A DNA stretch of 37,493 bases. Source: Nemertoderma westbladi. Its lineage: Eukaryota > Xenacoelomorpha > Nemertodermatida > Nemertodermatidae. The notes under the pieces are model-generated. The model did not search any database and was not told the DNA's origin. It worked only from the letters and a program-made list of their open reading frames with translations. Shown piece after piece: positions 10,382 through 21,940 of the stretch. Positions within the stretch are counted from its first letter, which is position 1. Every line of letters begins with the position of its first letter. The stretch spans positions 1 to 37,493 of the forward strand of contig JAUCBJ010003474.1 of NCBI GenBank assembly GCA_032718475.1, written 5' to 3'. Made by a program: the position numbers and the translations under genes.

Positions 10382-11290
10382 TTTGCCATAGTAACACTCG
10401 TTGCTAAGATAACTCGCTATTGCTATACAAAATTCAAGGTTGCCAAGGAGAACTTACTACTGTTATTTAAACTTCACAGATCATGAAAAAACATGTTATC
10501 ACTTTGAAAAAACGCGATGTTGGTACTAAAAGACCCCGGTTGCTAAGGAAATATTTCGTTGCTAAGTATATAAATGTAATTCGAAAATAATTTTGTAATT
10601 TTCTACAGCGTCTCATGCTACAAAATACTGAAATGTACATTATACCGAATTTGGAAAAATTTTATCAAGTCACTCCCGAATGAGGATCAAAACTCCCGTT
10701 GCTATGGTCAAAATTCAAGACTTTGTTAAATAAAACAGATGTAGCAGATTCCTCACGATTTTTTTTCAGTAACCTTAAATATGATTAACTACTAATGTCA
10801 ATAACATACCCAATTACGTTACTTAAACTATACATAAACAATAAAATATGCCCGTTGCTATGGTAACAACAGAATAATGACTTCGCTTGTGATCATGGAT
10901 GTTGACTATGTAACATATTGATGTGCATCACTGAAGAACATATAAAATGTTTCCGATGGAAATTCCGCATATTAAATAATATTTTTTGTTGCCATGGTAA
11001 CAAGAAAAGACATGATTGACTGGAAAATAATTATCTGAACATAGCAACATGTGAGGTAGTTGATCCTAAACTGGTTTATTTTTAAAATGATAGTAACCAT
11101 TTAATGTGAAGAAAGATTATAGGTGATATTATTTTCTACAAAAAATCAATTAGGCTTAAGGAAAATATAATTCCAACGTATCATAATTTTGCAACATTGG
11201 GAACACGCAATGCGGATACGTTTACAAAATTTCATAAATTCACTGTACAATTAAGTTTGACGTTGTATTTTTCTCAGTTGCCAGGGTAAC
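10382..11290. repeat. Cluster of X-box-like palindromes (GTTGCYATGGTAAC)
   Basis: At least eight copies of a 14-bp motif occur at irregular spacing: 10382-10395, 10400-10413, 10439-10453, about 10539 and 10559, 10698-10711, 10854-10867 (GTTGCTATGGTAAC), 10988-11001 (GTTGCCATGGTAAC, a near-perfect palindrome) and 11277-11290. The motif equals the RFX-binding X-box consensus, but the cluster follows the cysteine-rich pseudogene and may be the noncoding part of that repeat family. Confidence 0.6.
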
Positions 11291-12583
11291 CGGGTTTCAA
11301 AGAGATAGGATTATAGGAAAGTGGTGATTTATGTGACTTTCTGTTGCCATTTCTATATCTAAGTTTCAACAACCCGATTTTGTAGATTTTGGATATGTTG
11401 ATAAGCATAAAATTTGGGCCTAGAGAATAATAAATTAACTTTGATTTCATCATCAGCCAGTGTTTCCAGGCTAAACGTTGCTTACATTGGTATATTTTTT
11501 ATAGAAGTTACTTATATTCCAAGATAATAATCCAAGTTGAATCTGGCCGGCCTTCTTGGATTATTAAGTTTCTAAAGGGTTGAAACAGGGCGATATGTTG
11601 TAAAATTGAAGCAGTTTTATAATAATTATGTAATTGATTTCTTTCCAGTGTACAATACTTCATCAAATAAATGCAATAATTAATTTGCTTGGATATGAAT
11701 GAGTACTTACTGCATTTCAAAGTCTGGGATATACATAGTATATAGCAGTCAGAATACATAGCAGTCAGAATACATACATATTGTGAGTTCACATCATACT
11801 GAGGAAAGTAGTGATGCAATCTTTTATTATTCTGATGTTACTTGGATCGGAGTGCCAAATTAATTAAATAGTTTTAACTTATCTTTAATTATTATTTAAT
11901 GCAATAATTAAGTGTGTAAATAAATTAGTTAAACCAGTTAGCCAGCTAAACAGTCATAATATATACATATAATATACATACATACATACATTTAATATAT
12001 ACATAATATAATATATAAGGTATTATTTACGAACAAGACAAATAGTGGATACAAACACCAACTTCCATGAAACGAACTAAATAACTTCTTTGAGACTTTA
12101 ATGCCACTTTGAATCTCTCATCTCAAGTATGCCTTGAATCTATAGCAACCATGTCAACCAAAATTTCAGGAAAATTTGTTCTAAAAAAATAAAACAATTT
12201 CTGGCCGACACAGTTTCAGATACAATTTCAGAAACAGTGCAGTGTGCGTTCATTAATGCCATTAATGTCTTCTGTGGTACAAGCGATGATGTCAGCGCCC
12301 AGGTATTTCCAAGCCCCCGTAGTCTTGATCATGCAGATGAAATATATTATTTTGCATGCCTATTTATTCGCGAACTGAGGGGGTGTTGCATTGGAGAGGC
12401 GGCAGCATGCCAATTTGAAGTGATGTGATATTTGTAACATATATGTAACAAATATATAACATATATACAGTATAAGTATAGTCGAGCTTGCTCGACCTAG
12501 TAGTAGTACAGTATATATAAGCAACAAATATTAGTTGTGTATAAGTGGTACACGTGGTATACAGTAATATAGAATTCTACATT
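11291..12583. other. 3' flank of Amt gene; no other gene recognised
   Basis: AT-rich. A TA/CATA microsatellite lies at about 11958-12020. A minus-strand AATAAA at 12363-12368 is a candidate polyadenylation signal about 220 bp past the Amt stop. No coding sequence is supported. Confidence 0.4.
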
Positions 12584-12995
12584 TTAAAATGAGGTTGAGT
12601 AAACAGATATTTCATCAACATCATGCTTGGTATCACCATTTGGAAATTCAATGTCTATCTTACAATCTGACTCCATATTTTCAACAAAAGCATTGTTATT
12701 GTATGCAAATAAGTTTTGTTCATTTGCTTCAGGTGATCCTGCACTGCCTGTTGGTGATGGTGTTGGGGATGATTTTTCCATCAGATCTGTACCCCCATTT
12801 CGTATTGGCGTCGATATTTGCATTGGTTCATTGTCAGAAACAACTATATTGGGTGGGATGTCGCCCAATGTGCTATACTTCCGTCGGAACTGTGCAACCT
12901 CTTCAATTGCTTGGGATCGTGAAACTGAGTTCCTCCTGTGTGATGCCCCAAATTGAGCCATCATATTTCCCATTTCAGCGATATAGTCTTGAGTT
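12584..12995 (-). CDS. AMT: Amt terminal exon, cytosolic tail and stop
   Basis: The acceptor is ATATAG before 12995; the stop codon ends at 12584. It encodes a ~136-residue hydrophilic tail without membrane segments or a domain I recognise. It opens TQDYIAEMGNMMAQFGASHR, is rich in Ser, Asn, Asp and Glu, and contains SSPTPSPTGS and an acidic stretch near the end (DTKHDVDEISVYS). Such tails are variable in animal Amt proteins. No convincing polyadenylation signal lies close downstream; a minus-strand AATAAA occurs near 12363-12368. Confidence 0.87.
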
Positions 12996-13164
12996 CTATA
13001 TGGAAATAAGGAATTTCTTTCATATACTTAGTTTATTTAGGTTTTGATTTATATATCATGATGTAATCATCAAATGTTGTTTTGTGGAGTAAAAAGGCAA
13101 ATTTCAAATTTAAAAGCAAATTTTAATAAACCATAACCATAAACAAAAGAATGAATCAAAATCA

Positions 13165-15291
13165 AAATCTGAATCAAAATTCAGAAAAAGTACTGGGGTG
13201 GTTATTTTTCCATTTCATTAAAATTACAAGTAGTGTACTATTTTCATAAAATTTAAAAGTTACAATTTTCGGTTAATTGTTTTTCCATACATGAAAACAT
13301 GAAAAAACATGGAAATAACAAGTAACCAGCACTTTTCAGTTTGAACAGAAAATTTTTAATTCACTTATACGATGCTATAAATTCATATTTTTAGGTTTTC
13401 TGGGGCGCTGATTCTAAAGGAATACATTTCTAATTTGCCAGATCATTGCTAATCGTATGTTTCGGCGTAATATGGCAAATTTTCCAAATTTCGTACCCAT
13501 CACCAAAACGTACAAGTTTGAGATGTCCAGTACTGTTTTTATTGATTCCATCGGATTCAGTTCCCTCATAAACCCGTATAACGGAAGAAACATGATAATA
13601 TCTATTGATCTATTTGGGATAGATCTTTTTACAGAACACAAGCGAACACAGTAGAACACACTCCAAAAACTGCCGAACACAATCGAACAAAGTCGAAAAT
13701 TGAAAGAGCACAACAAAATAACACCGGGTACCAACTTTTAGATAAAATTAACCACGCGTTGCTTTTCTATAAGAAAATTCCCGAAATTATTGAATTAAAT
13801 TGTCGCGAAATTAAATATTAATTTCTTATCAGATCAGGCTTAGCCTAAGCCGACAACAAAATATTTAACATAGTAGTAGGCCTAAGTTATGTGTGGTTAG
13901 CACCGGGACAGATATCCCTACCGGTTCCTGCCACTCTGTCAGGGTGGGTAACCTCTTTATATTCCAGTGCTGCAGTACGCTGGTAGGTACCGGTAGCGGT
14001 ACTTATGTTGTACCGACGTGTTGTACCGTATGTCATGTACAGTACCTACGGTAACGGGCCTAACATCCTAATTCATATCCTCAGCAATCAGCAATCAGTC
14101 CCAGACCAAGCTATTCCAGTACACAGGCAAACAGGCTTATTAGCTATCCCGCTATTATTATATATGTGACAGGTACTGTACCCGGTAGGCTTCCCTACAT
14201 AGTTTATTATACAGTACATCCGTACAGTACACAACAAATAATAGGCCTACCTGATAAGAAATGAATATATAATTTCGCGTCAATTTTATTCAATAATTTC
14301 GGCAATTTTCTTATAGAAAAGCAACGTGTGTCTATCTAAAAGTTGGTACCCGGTGTTATTTTTTGAGCTCTTTCTATTTTCGACTGTGTTCGATTGTGTT
14401 CGGCAGTTTTTGGAGTGTGTTCGGGTGTGTTCTTGTGTGTTCGCTTGTGTTCTGTGAAAAGAACTATCCATCAATTTGCTTATTTTCAAATTTTTTTTTT
14501 CAATATTAAATTAATTTTCAAAAATATTCAAATAATTTTCACCCACCAGCGAAAATTACAAGTATAAAAACTCTTATGCAATTTTTATTTATTCCATTGA
14601 ATTCAGAACCCTCACAAACCCCTATAACGCAAGAAACAAGGTGACAAAATCAATTGATATATTTGATGGTTTTCAAAATTTGGTGCTAGCACCACATTTT
14701 GCACTCATTTCCGAAAAATATAAGTTTGAGATAGCTAATTAGATAATTATTTATTCCATTGAATTCCGAACCGCTGGCACCAAATTTTGCACACACCAAC
14801 AAAAAATACAAGTTCGATGCGCCTGGTGCAACTCGTATATTGAAACTAGAAATCCAAAAAACCCCTATTGCGCAAAAAACAGGTCCAAATAATCAATTTA
14901 CAAAATTGACATATTTTAAAATGCTGCTGGCACCAAAATTTTCACCTGCTGAAAAAAAAGTTTAAAATTTCTAAATTAATTTATGTGAATTCCATCTAAA
15001 TGCAAACACCAAAAAACCGGTGTAAATCAAAAATATAGATTTTATAAACCATATTTAATGAAATTTAATTTTCATAAAAACGTCTCAAAAAAAGTGCCAA
15101 AAGTAGGGTTAAAACATGGTGCTATAACTTGACAACTTCTCAATATTTTTGAAAACCGTTTACACTATTAGGAGGACAATAGATTTTTAGGAAAAGTCAT
15201 AAAATTTCAGATTCGCAACTGCGTTTGTTTCAGAGTTATAACAAAAAACCACGGGGTGGGGTCATATTGACACCCCCCGGGGTTATTAGGG
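13165..15291. mobile_element. TTAA-type element copy A (left-truncated), with nested element
   Basis: Homologous over its length to 22842-24864 (copy B), apart from the insertions each carries. The right end reads CCCCGGGGTTATTAGGG followed by TTAA (15292-15295). Internally it holds degenerate ~160-bp units marked by GGTGCTGGCACCAAA, ATACAAGTTTGAGAT and TATAACGCAAGAAACA; one unit has been deleted at about 14773. The left terminus is missing. It contains a Mutator-like element at 13617-14469. There is no ORF. The piggyBac-like assignment rests on TTAA plus CCC termini. Confidence 0.6.
13617..14469. mobile_element. Mutator-like non-autonomous element with ~215-bp inverted repeats
   Basis: The ends read GGATAG...CTATCC. 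Arms of about 215 bp (13617 to about 13840 and about 14252 to 14469) are inverted copies with small differences. They include 10-bp GTGTTCnnnT tandem units, of which the right arm has one more than the left. Shared landmarks are ACACCGGGTACCAACTTTTA and GCTTTTCTATAAGAAAATT. The flanks are ATCTATTTG (13608-13616) and ATCAATTTG (14470-14478), a 9-bp duplication with one change; copy B shows the empty site as GATCAATTTGC. Long arms plus a 9-bp duplication are the Mutator hallmark. The 410-bp centre is noncoding. Confidence 0.82.
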
Positions 15292-15295
15292 TTAA

Positions 15296-15650
15296 TATGG
15301 TGCTTCTTTATGTTATATTAATAATAAACGCACTATTCTCAGTGAGACTTTGGTTGCATTCATTGCCCATGTGGCCTTTAATTTCATTAATATAATTCAT
15401 TGAACATTGGCCAAATATGTCAAAAGTACTATTCATATTACCCCAATGTTATTGCGGTTCCCAATCTTCAATCATGACAAACTGCAGATGTGATGTCGCA
15501 AATTCAACAAGACTGACAAATGAGGGATCATTTGTCCTGGGTGCGCCATTAAATCAAAATTAGTTGACGAAAGAATATTTAAAATCGACAGTAAGTAAGA
15601 ATCTAAGTAAGAATAGTTCAAATCTAAGGTGCCACCATAGGAATACCGAC
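15296..15650. other. Amt intron sequence, nothing recognised
   Basis: Remainder of the intron between the last two Amt exons, 3' (on plus) of the TTAA-type element. No element ends or ORFs are supported. Confidence 0.4.
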
Positions 15651-15788
15651 CTATTATCCATTTCCGTTTGCAGTTGAAGGACCATCTTCCCATCAATATT
15701 TAGCACTTGGTTTGTTTTTTTATCATAAACTCCGTTGATATTATGCTCCACAAGATCAGCTCCTAAAAGTTCCTCTTCTCTTGATACC
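15651..15788 (-). CDS. AMT: Amt exon, C-terminal regulatory motif
   Basis: The acceptor is CACACAG and the donor GTCGGT, a weaker consensus. Joined to the preceding exon it reads GIRVSREEELLGADLVEHN, the cytosolic C-terminal motif (GxRVxxEEExxGLDxxEH) that couples subunits in Amt trimers. A hydrophilic segment follows (INGVYDKKTNQVLNIDGKM, then LQLQTEMDN). Phase is 2 in and 2 out. Confidence 0.9.
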
Positions 15789-16548
15789 CTGTGTGTAAAT
15801 GGAAGTTGATGGATGAATGTTTCACCACATAGTACTAGTACATAACTGGATTTGAATTTATATAGTTCAGTATTACTATTTACCTAAATGTGTGCAAAGT
15901 AGCTCTTTGGGAGTTGTGTGACCCGAGTGTATTTATGTACCGAGCGAGCGCAACGATATGGAGGGTTACATAAATAAACACTGGTCTTTAACGCTGAAAA
16001 GTGACCTTTGCAAGCAATGACGTTATGTCATTTGTTACATTATGTCAACTTATCAGCGTTCGGTATGTGAAGAAAGGCTTTTATGGATGCTCTTTTATAC
16101 ATTTCAATCATGTACTATTTCGAATATAAGTGAGATTCATTTACAGGTACACAGTATTAATTATACATTTAAATCTAATTTAATTAAAGTTTATTGTTAC
16201 GTTCTCTCCTGCGTAGATGCGATAAATCTTTGATCAATCTAACCTTGGTTGATTGAACCAAACTGAATCCGTTCAGTTATACTGAACACTGTCCCCATTT
16301 TGGCCACTGTATACGTTAAACAGTTATTTGCATACAGTAGCTAGATACATATCCTATCCATGTGAGGATATCCTAATTTCTATTCAACTTCTTTCTACAA
16401 ATTGTAGTGAGAAATAGTGGATTTTTCAGATAAAATATTTAAATTACAATAAAATTTAAATTTAATTAACATATTTCCCCCATGGATATCCTATGCATGT
16501 GTATATATAAGCTAGTCAGCTATAGTATAATAATTAAACTAATATTAC
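15789..16548. other. Amt intron of 760 bp, nothing recognised
   Basis: Bounded by Amt splice sites. A few short open frames lack any family motif. Confidence 0.5.
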
Positions 16549-16675
16549 CTTATACCAACTAGGAATGTAATTGGTTTCAATATAATAAATGTGAGAATCG
16601 CAGTCCATATTATAATAACAACGACGTAAAGAAGTTCCAACCCTAATAAATACGGTCCACCTCCTCGAAGTAAAC
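16549..16675 (-). CDS. AMT: Amt exon, last membrane helix
   Basis: It encodes GLLRGGGPYLLGLELLYVVV, an aromatic/aliphatic helix and LKPITFLVGI. Two donor sites lie 7 bp apart: GTATAA (from 16555) and GTAATA (from 16548). Only the second keeps the frame into the next exon, giving the conserved GIRVSREEE, so it is chosen. Phase is 1 in and 2 out. Confidence 0.88.
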
Positions 16676-17196
16676 CTATATAAAATAAAATGGATTATAT
16701 GACACTGGAATATTATTACTGACTACAACCGAGACCAATTAATTGTATTGTGGGTTATCTCCGATATTAAACACATTTTAGGAAGGAACAAACTATTATT
16801 TTTACTGTAGGAGAAACTCTGAGTGTATGTTAGCCAACAGAGGGTATACATGCGTGGGATAAGTGATGTGGATATATATTGTAAAACTGTAATATTTTCA
16901 TCCCGAATTGAATTAAAACTTGAACTAATAGTAATGGTAAGTGTCCTAATTACCTTAAGCAAAAATTCAACAGTGTGTGTGATACACACTCTTACAGAAC
17001 CAGAAACACAAACTTTCACCTTCCGAATTTGAATCTTTTGAAGAAGAAATTAATTCCTTTTAACTGAAATTAAAAATTTGAGAACGATTTGCCTAATGAA
17101 ATAAAAAATCTATCTAATTAACATTTGTTTAAATTGGCAGTCAAATCTAACCTCCGTGTGTAATGTACAAATAGTTACGATAGTATTAAAATACAA

Positions 17197-17268
17197 ATGA
17201 AAATGAAATGAAATTGAAATCAAATGAAAATGAAATTCAAATGAAAAAATGAAATTGGAAAATGAAAA
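17197..17268. repeat. AAATGA-rich simple repeat
   Basis: Irregular AAATGAAAATG-type tandem repeats immediately upstream of LINE-C, in the Amt intron. Confidence 0.7.
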
Positions 17269-17295
17269 ATTTTACAGAATTGGGTACTTACTTTT

Positions 17296-19360
17296 AGACC
17301 TAATTGATATGTGAATTGATACCAACTAACAACACATTCGAAAAGAGTAAGGGGAAGCTATGGACCTTTCAATACCCTAATGGAACCAAAGCAAAACTGG
17401 ATTATATCCTTATAAACAAAAAGTGGAAAAACAGCATGATCAACTGCGAAGCATACAGCTCGTTCAACCTAATTGGTTCGGACAACATAATTGTGACTGC
17501 AGAGATCAGACTCAGTTTGAGAGCCAGCAAACCCAGGGCAAGCAAGCAAATCAACTATGACTGGGAGAAACTCACAACTGACAATGCAGTAAAGGATGCT
17601 TACACAGTAGAAGTTCTAAACCGCTTTGACGCACTACAGTCAATGGATGAAGACCAGTCCACCGATTCAATAAACCAGAATATAATAACAGCCCACAAGG
17701 AATCAGCTTAGAGGCATATCCCCCAGAAACCCAAACGAAAATAGTATGTGCCAAGGCAAAACTCTGAGGTTACTTGTAAGAGAGAAGATCTTAAGATAGC
17801 CTACAAAGTTAAAACCGAAACACCAACAACCGAAAACATTAACAAGGTTGAGAAAGCTAAGGACGATCTTTAATTGGCCTACAACATCAGCCAGGAAAAG
17901 TACATACAGGATAAAATTGAAGCAATTACAACTGCTCACATACAGCAACAATCAAGACTTACCTGGCAAACTGTAAATGAGGTATCTGGTCGGAAAAGGT
18001 GTGCAAAGGGGCGCCTAAAAGAAACCTTAAAAAAGCCTTACCTATAGAAACAGGGGATTTCACACCTGCCGAACTCCAAAGAGCATTAAAAGCATGTCCA
18101 ATAATAAATCGAGTGGATTAGATGAAATCCCAGCGGAGGTATGGAAAACAGGTGTGCTAAACAGACCATAATTGAATGTTTGTAACCGGATGTTAAAAGG
18201 GGAAAAGCCACCACCAATTTGGACTAAAGGTAACTAAAGCCTCTCCCCAAGAAAGGAGACCTCGGTATACCAACAAACTATCATGGGATCTGTCTGCTTG
18301 TGGTAGCTGCCAAAATATACAATAAAATGATTCTATATAGGATTAGGCCTCACATAGAGAAACTACTGCGTAAGAGCCAAAACGGATTTCGACCAAGTAC
18401 AGTAGATCAACAGTAGCTCAGATACTTGCACTATGGAGACTGTTTGAAGGAATTAAGTCAAAGAATCTCTCCGCAGTCATGACTTTCGTGGACTTCAAGA
18501 AGGCATTCGACTCCATCCATAGAGGCAAAATGCTTGAAATCCTAAGAGCTTATTATTCGTATTCCAGAAGTAATTGTTGCTGGCATTGGATTGTTATATT
18601 GTGACACAGAAGCGCAGGTACTCTTACCAGTTGGTGAAAATGAGTTTTTCTCAATCCTGGCAGGCGTACTGCAAGGTGAAACATTATCACTATTACTATT
18701 TGTAATTGTGCTGGATTACGCAATGAGGACGGCCACAAATGGTGAAGATCTGGGAATTACACTTCAAGAACGCATAAGTAGTAGATATCCGGCTACTACA
18801 GTCACATGCACTGACTTTGCGGATGACATGTTCTCTATTCATGTACCCATGTTCTCTATCCATGTTCTCTGTTCTCTAATACACTAGCAGATGCACAGCT
18901 TCTACTAAATAAAGTGGAGAGGGCTGCTAAGGAGGTTGGATTGCATATACATGCTATCAAGACCGAATTCATGACCTTTAATGTTGACCATTACAACCAT
19001 TGATAATAATCAACTAAGGAAGGTCGACGACTTCCAGTACCTTGGATCATGGATACAGGTTAGCAAAAAGGACATAGAAGTAGGAAAGCAAAGGCTTGGG
19101 TAGCTCTATCAAAAATGGATACCATCTGGAAATCAGATCTCTCCAGGCACCTGAAGACTAAGTTCTTTCGAGCCACAGTGGGAAGTGTATTTTTATATGG
19201 GGGTGAGACCTGGACACTAACTACATCATTTGAACAACGAATTGATGGTTGCTACACAAGACTACTAAGGGCAGCCCTAAACATCAGCTGGAGACAACGC
19301 ATGACAAACGCCGAGCTTTATGGTACAATACCACCTGTATCAACCACCCTCAGCATGTTA
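17296..19360 (+). pseudogene. LINE-C, decayed endonuclease-RT retrotransposon
   Basis: A related but distinct LINE family. The endonuclease C-terminus (KLDYILINKKW, then IGSDNIIVTAEIRLSLRA) is open to 17711. A linker follows (KVKTETPTTENINKVEKAK, IQDKIEAITTAHIQQQSRL), then broken RT: SSGLDEIPAEVWKTG, PLPKKGDL, AAKIYNKMILYRIRPHIEKL, SQNGFRP, MTFVDFKKAFDSIHRGKM, GVLQGETLSL and CTDFADDMFS. The C-terminal part is RATVGSVFLYGGETWTLTT. At least five frameshifts or stops are present, and short tandem duplications follow FADD at about 18826-18880. It is 5'-truncated; the 3' end is near 19360. The order of motifs parallels LINE-B. Confidence 0.88.
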
Positions 19361-19392
19361 TGAAGGTTATTCTGTTGTATAACATTAGGAAA

Positions 19393-19650
19393 TTATATTA
19401 CTCGACATAAAATTCCAATACATGATGTATGTGAATCCATTGCAAGAGGTGTGCACCCCATTAATTTGTAGATCACCGGGTTGGAAGCGAAGGTTCCGAG
19501 ATGGAGTAGGCTTCTTAGTGCTTTCCGGTAGTAAGTTTCCAGTTTTTCGATATCTGTCTTTGTTAGGCGCCTTAATACTTCATTGTTCAGTAGCACTATA
19601 TACTGTTTACAAACACCATACAGACGGTTTATAGACATGTATCTAAGTAC
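19393..19650 (-). pseudogene. LINE-D fragment, C-terminal RT region
   Basis: The minus-strand peptide NNEVLRRLTKTDIEKLETYY, followed by RKALRSLLHLGTFASNPVIY and KLMGCTPLAMDSH, resembles the region after the RT of many LINEs (LLYGxExLxLTKxDIxxLExYxRKxLR...VYxLxGxxP). It is a fragment without the RT core, in opposite orientation to LINE-C. Confidence 0.6.
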
Positions 19651-20088
19651 TGATATGTGTGAGTGTATGCTGAAAAATTTGTTAAAGTCTTTTTTATCGA
19701 ATTTTCTGGGAAAATAGTGAAATAGTTAGATTATTTCTGTCATTTTTAATAATATTAGTGAATTATTGAGAAAAGGTGGATTTTTATGTTCATAATATTT
19801 TTTGTAAGCCAATAGGCCCTAAAGTGAAATAGAAATGACTGAAATTGGTTTCTATGGAAGAAAAAATACAGGTTAGCAGGTATTGCAGTATTGGTATTCT
19901 TCTATACCTATCACTGAGGAAGATTACTAATTACTAAGGGCTTACTAATCTATCCTACTGCAGCAGAATGCATAACTAGTAATAATTGAAGAAGCCCAAT
20001 GATGTAGTTGAGCGAGCCCTTAGAAGGGGAATATAATTATACGGTCGGTGAAACTTGCTAACATTAAACCTTAAGAGTTACAGAGTAT

Positions 20089-20265
20089 TGTAGTGCCCAT
20101 ATGTTTTAGGGGTCATCAAACTTTGAACTCCATCTGACCTACAACAGAACCACTACCAGTATGGAAGTAGGCATAGTATCTTATTAACTCTGGTGCTCTT
20201 AATGTCTGCATCTCATATATTTTACTTATGTAAATATTAAACGTTGAGAGACCATGCTCTCCACA
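20089..20265 (+). mobile_element. Short LTR (177 bp) of an LTR retrotransposon
   Basis: Starts TGTAGTGCCCATATG and ends CTCCACA, with a TATATT word and an AATATTAAA stretch inside. It is followed after one base by a primer-binding-site-like sequence. Length and termini fit the short-LTR Ty3/Gypsy (mag-like) type. No downstream gag-pol or 3' LTR was found, so it is a remnant. Confidence 0.6.
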
Positions 20266-20266
20266 T

Positions 20267-20284
20267 TGGTGACCCAGACTTGCG
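20267..20284 (+). other. Candidate tRNA primer binding site
   Basis: TGGTGACCCAGACTTGCG begins with TGG, complementary to a tRNA 3' CCA end, one base after the LTR end at 20265. This is the expected position of a minus-strand primer site. Confidence 0.6.
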
Positions 20285-21721
20285 TGAACGGATTTCGTGT
20301 AACAACCGATCGCTAATGACCTCAACACAGTCGTATGTCATAATTGGCATGCAAGCTAAATGAATGTTAGTTATACAGTGTGTTGGCTACACAGTGTATT
20401 GTACTATGCTCTCATCACATTATTGTTTTATTATTTTGAAATCTTTGTGCCAACACTAATACTGTGAAGGCTGTATGCTTATAAGACTGAATGTTTAATC
20501 AGCCTCATAATGATTCTCCATAAGGCTAACATTATAGTTTAAATATAAAAATCTGTTATAATAATAATATAATTGTTATATTTAATTAATATCGTGGTTT
20601 ACATTGAACAGTATAAATTGTTAATCTCGGTTTACATTGAAACATCTCAAATTGTTTATTTATTACAAAAATAAGAACGAATTTGTCTTATTTATCACTT
20701 CTTGTGCGCGATTGTATTGAATTCATGACAACTGCTGTTATTATTATTAATCAATTGAAAACCTCGACACCTCTCTGAGACACCGACTACTCTATCCGAT
20801 AGAATAAAATAATCATTTCGCTAACTGCTCTCTATCTTCTATAATCACAACAGCTTTTATAATTCATTAGATGATTACAACATAATAATTATAGTTTTAA
20901 GTTGTCGAGAAAATTTTTGGTACACGACCGGGACTACCCTCACACTAATTTATTATCAGACAGAACAAAAAGCTTTTACTTGACTCGTACTGTCTCCTAC
21001 GACTTGCTTCACGGGCCACTAGGCCCGTCTCTGGTATTAATTTACAATAATAAAGGGTTTCGACCTACTGGTTTGCAGCAGACAGAATCTGCTGAAGTAC
21101 TTAATTCACACAAAGACTCTACAGAATATTATAGTTAGAGAGTAATGGGATAAAATATCAGGAGGGTGGACCACTTGAGAGAACAAGTTTGAATTTGGAG
21201 GATAATCGAAAAAATCGTATTAATATTCCATGTCTTGTTGTCATTATTACGAAATTAATCGAAATATTCATATATTCTGTCCTTGAGTGTAAGTCGCTGT
21301 TGCACTTGATGGAATTTTAGCATTAAAATCAATTTATGCAAAATACACGCAAACATATGTAATGGGTTACTTTTTGAAAATTAAAACTAGTCAGCTCCTT
21401 AAAAAAGCTTCTTATTTGCCATCGAAAGACAGATTTTTGAAAATACTACATTGTTTTATGGTATGCCCACTAAAACCGCCATGTACATAATATAATTGTT
21501 AAAAGCTCTTGATAAGATAGGAATGGGCAGACTTTTTAAATTTAAATTTTAAGAAAACTTTTTAATTATCATTCACAATTTGGTTCTGACCACAGTCGAG
21601 ATTGAAAAGGGCTTGGAGAGTGAGAATAGTGGAGAGAGAGAGAGAGACAGAGGGCAGCGAGAATTCATTCAGAGCCATACTCTATACAATGTAATACATG
21701 GTCAATCTACCCACAATTTAT
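20285..21721. other. Amt intron; no gene recognised
   Basis: A 78-codon open frame (20902-21138) has no recognisable motif. A GA microsatellite lies at about 21629-21650. It may hold the remains of the LTR element's interior, but no gag-pol motif is visible. Confidence 0.35.
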
Positions 21722-21727
21722 ACTTAC

Positions 21728-21940
21728 CATTTTTGTCAAGTATATGTTCCAGGTCATCCTCTTTCCCAAATATTCCGATACACAAACAAGCCCAAATTCC
21801 AGCAAATCCATGGACGGGTACTGCTCCAACTGGATCGTCGATCTCCAGGTATTCCAAAAGGTCGCATCCAAATATGGCAATAGCTGCTCCTATTGCACCA
21901 ATCAACAACGCCTCACCTGGTTCACAGATGGCACAGATTC
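21728..21940 (-). CDS. AMT: Amt exon with second pore histidine
   Basis: The acceptor is CTACAG and the donor GTAAGT (21727-21722). It encodes GICAICEPGEALLIGAIGAA, a short cytoplasmic loop DLLEYLEIDDPVGAVPVHG and FAGIWACLCIGIFG. The twin-histidine partner lies in VPVHGFAG at codon 21812-21810, and the preceding DDPVGA is equally conserved. The exon closes with a hydrophilic loop (KEDDLEHILDKN). Phase is 1 in and 1 out. Confidence 0.94.

Noticed and set aside
12589-13047. 152-codon plus-strand ORF (and the 109-codon frame at 12627)
   Set aside because: It is antisense to the Amt terminal exon, which has splice sites, frame continuity and family context; the plus frames have no recognisable motif.
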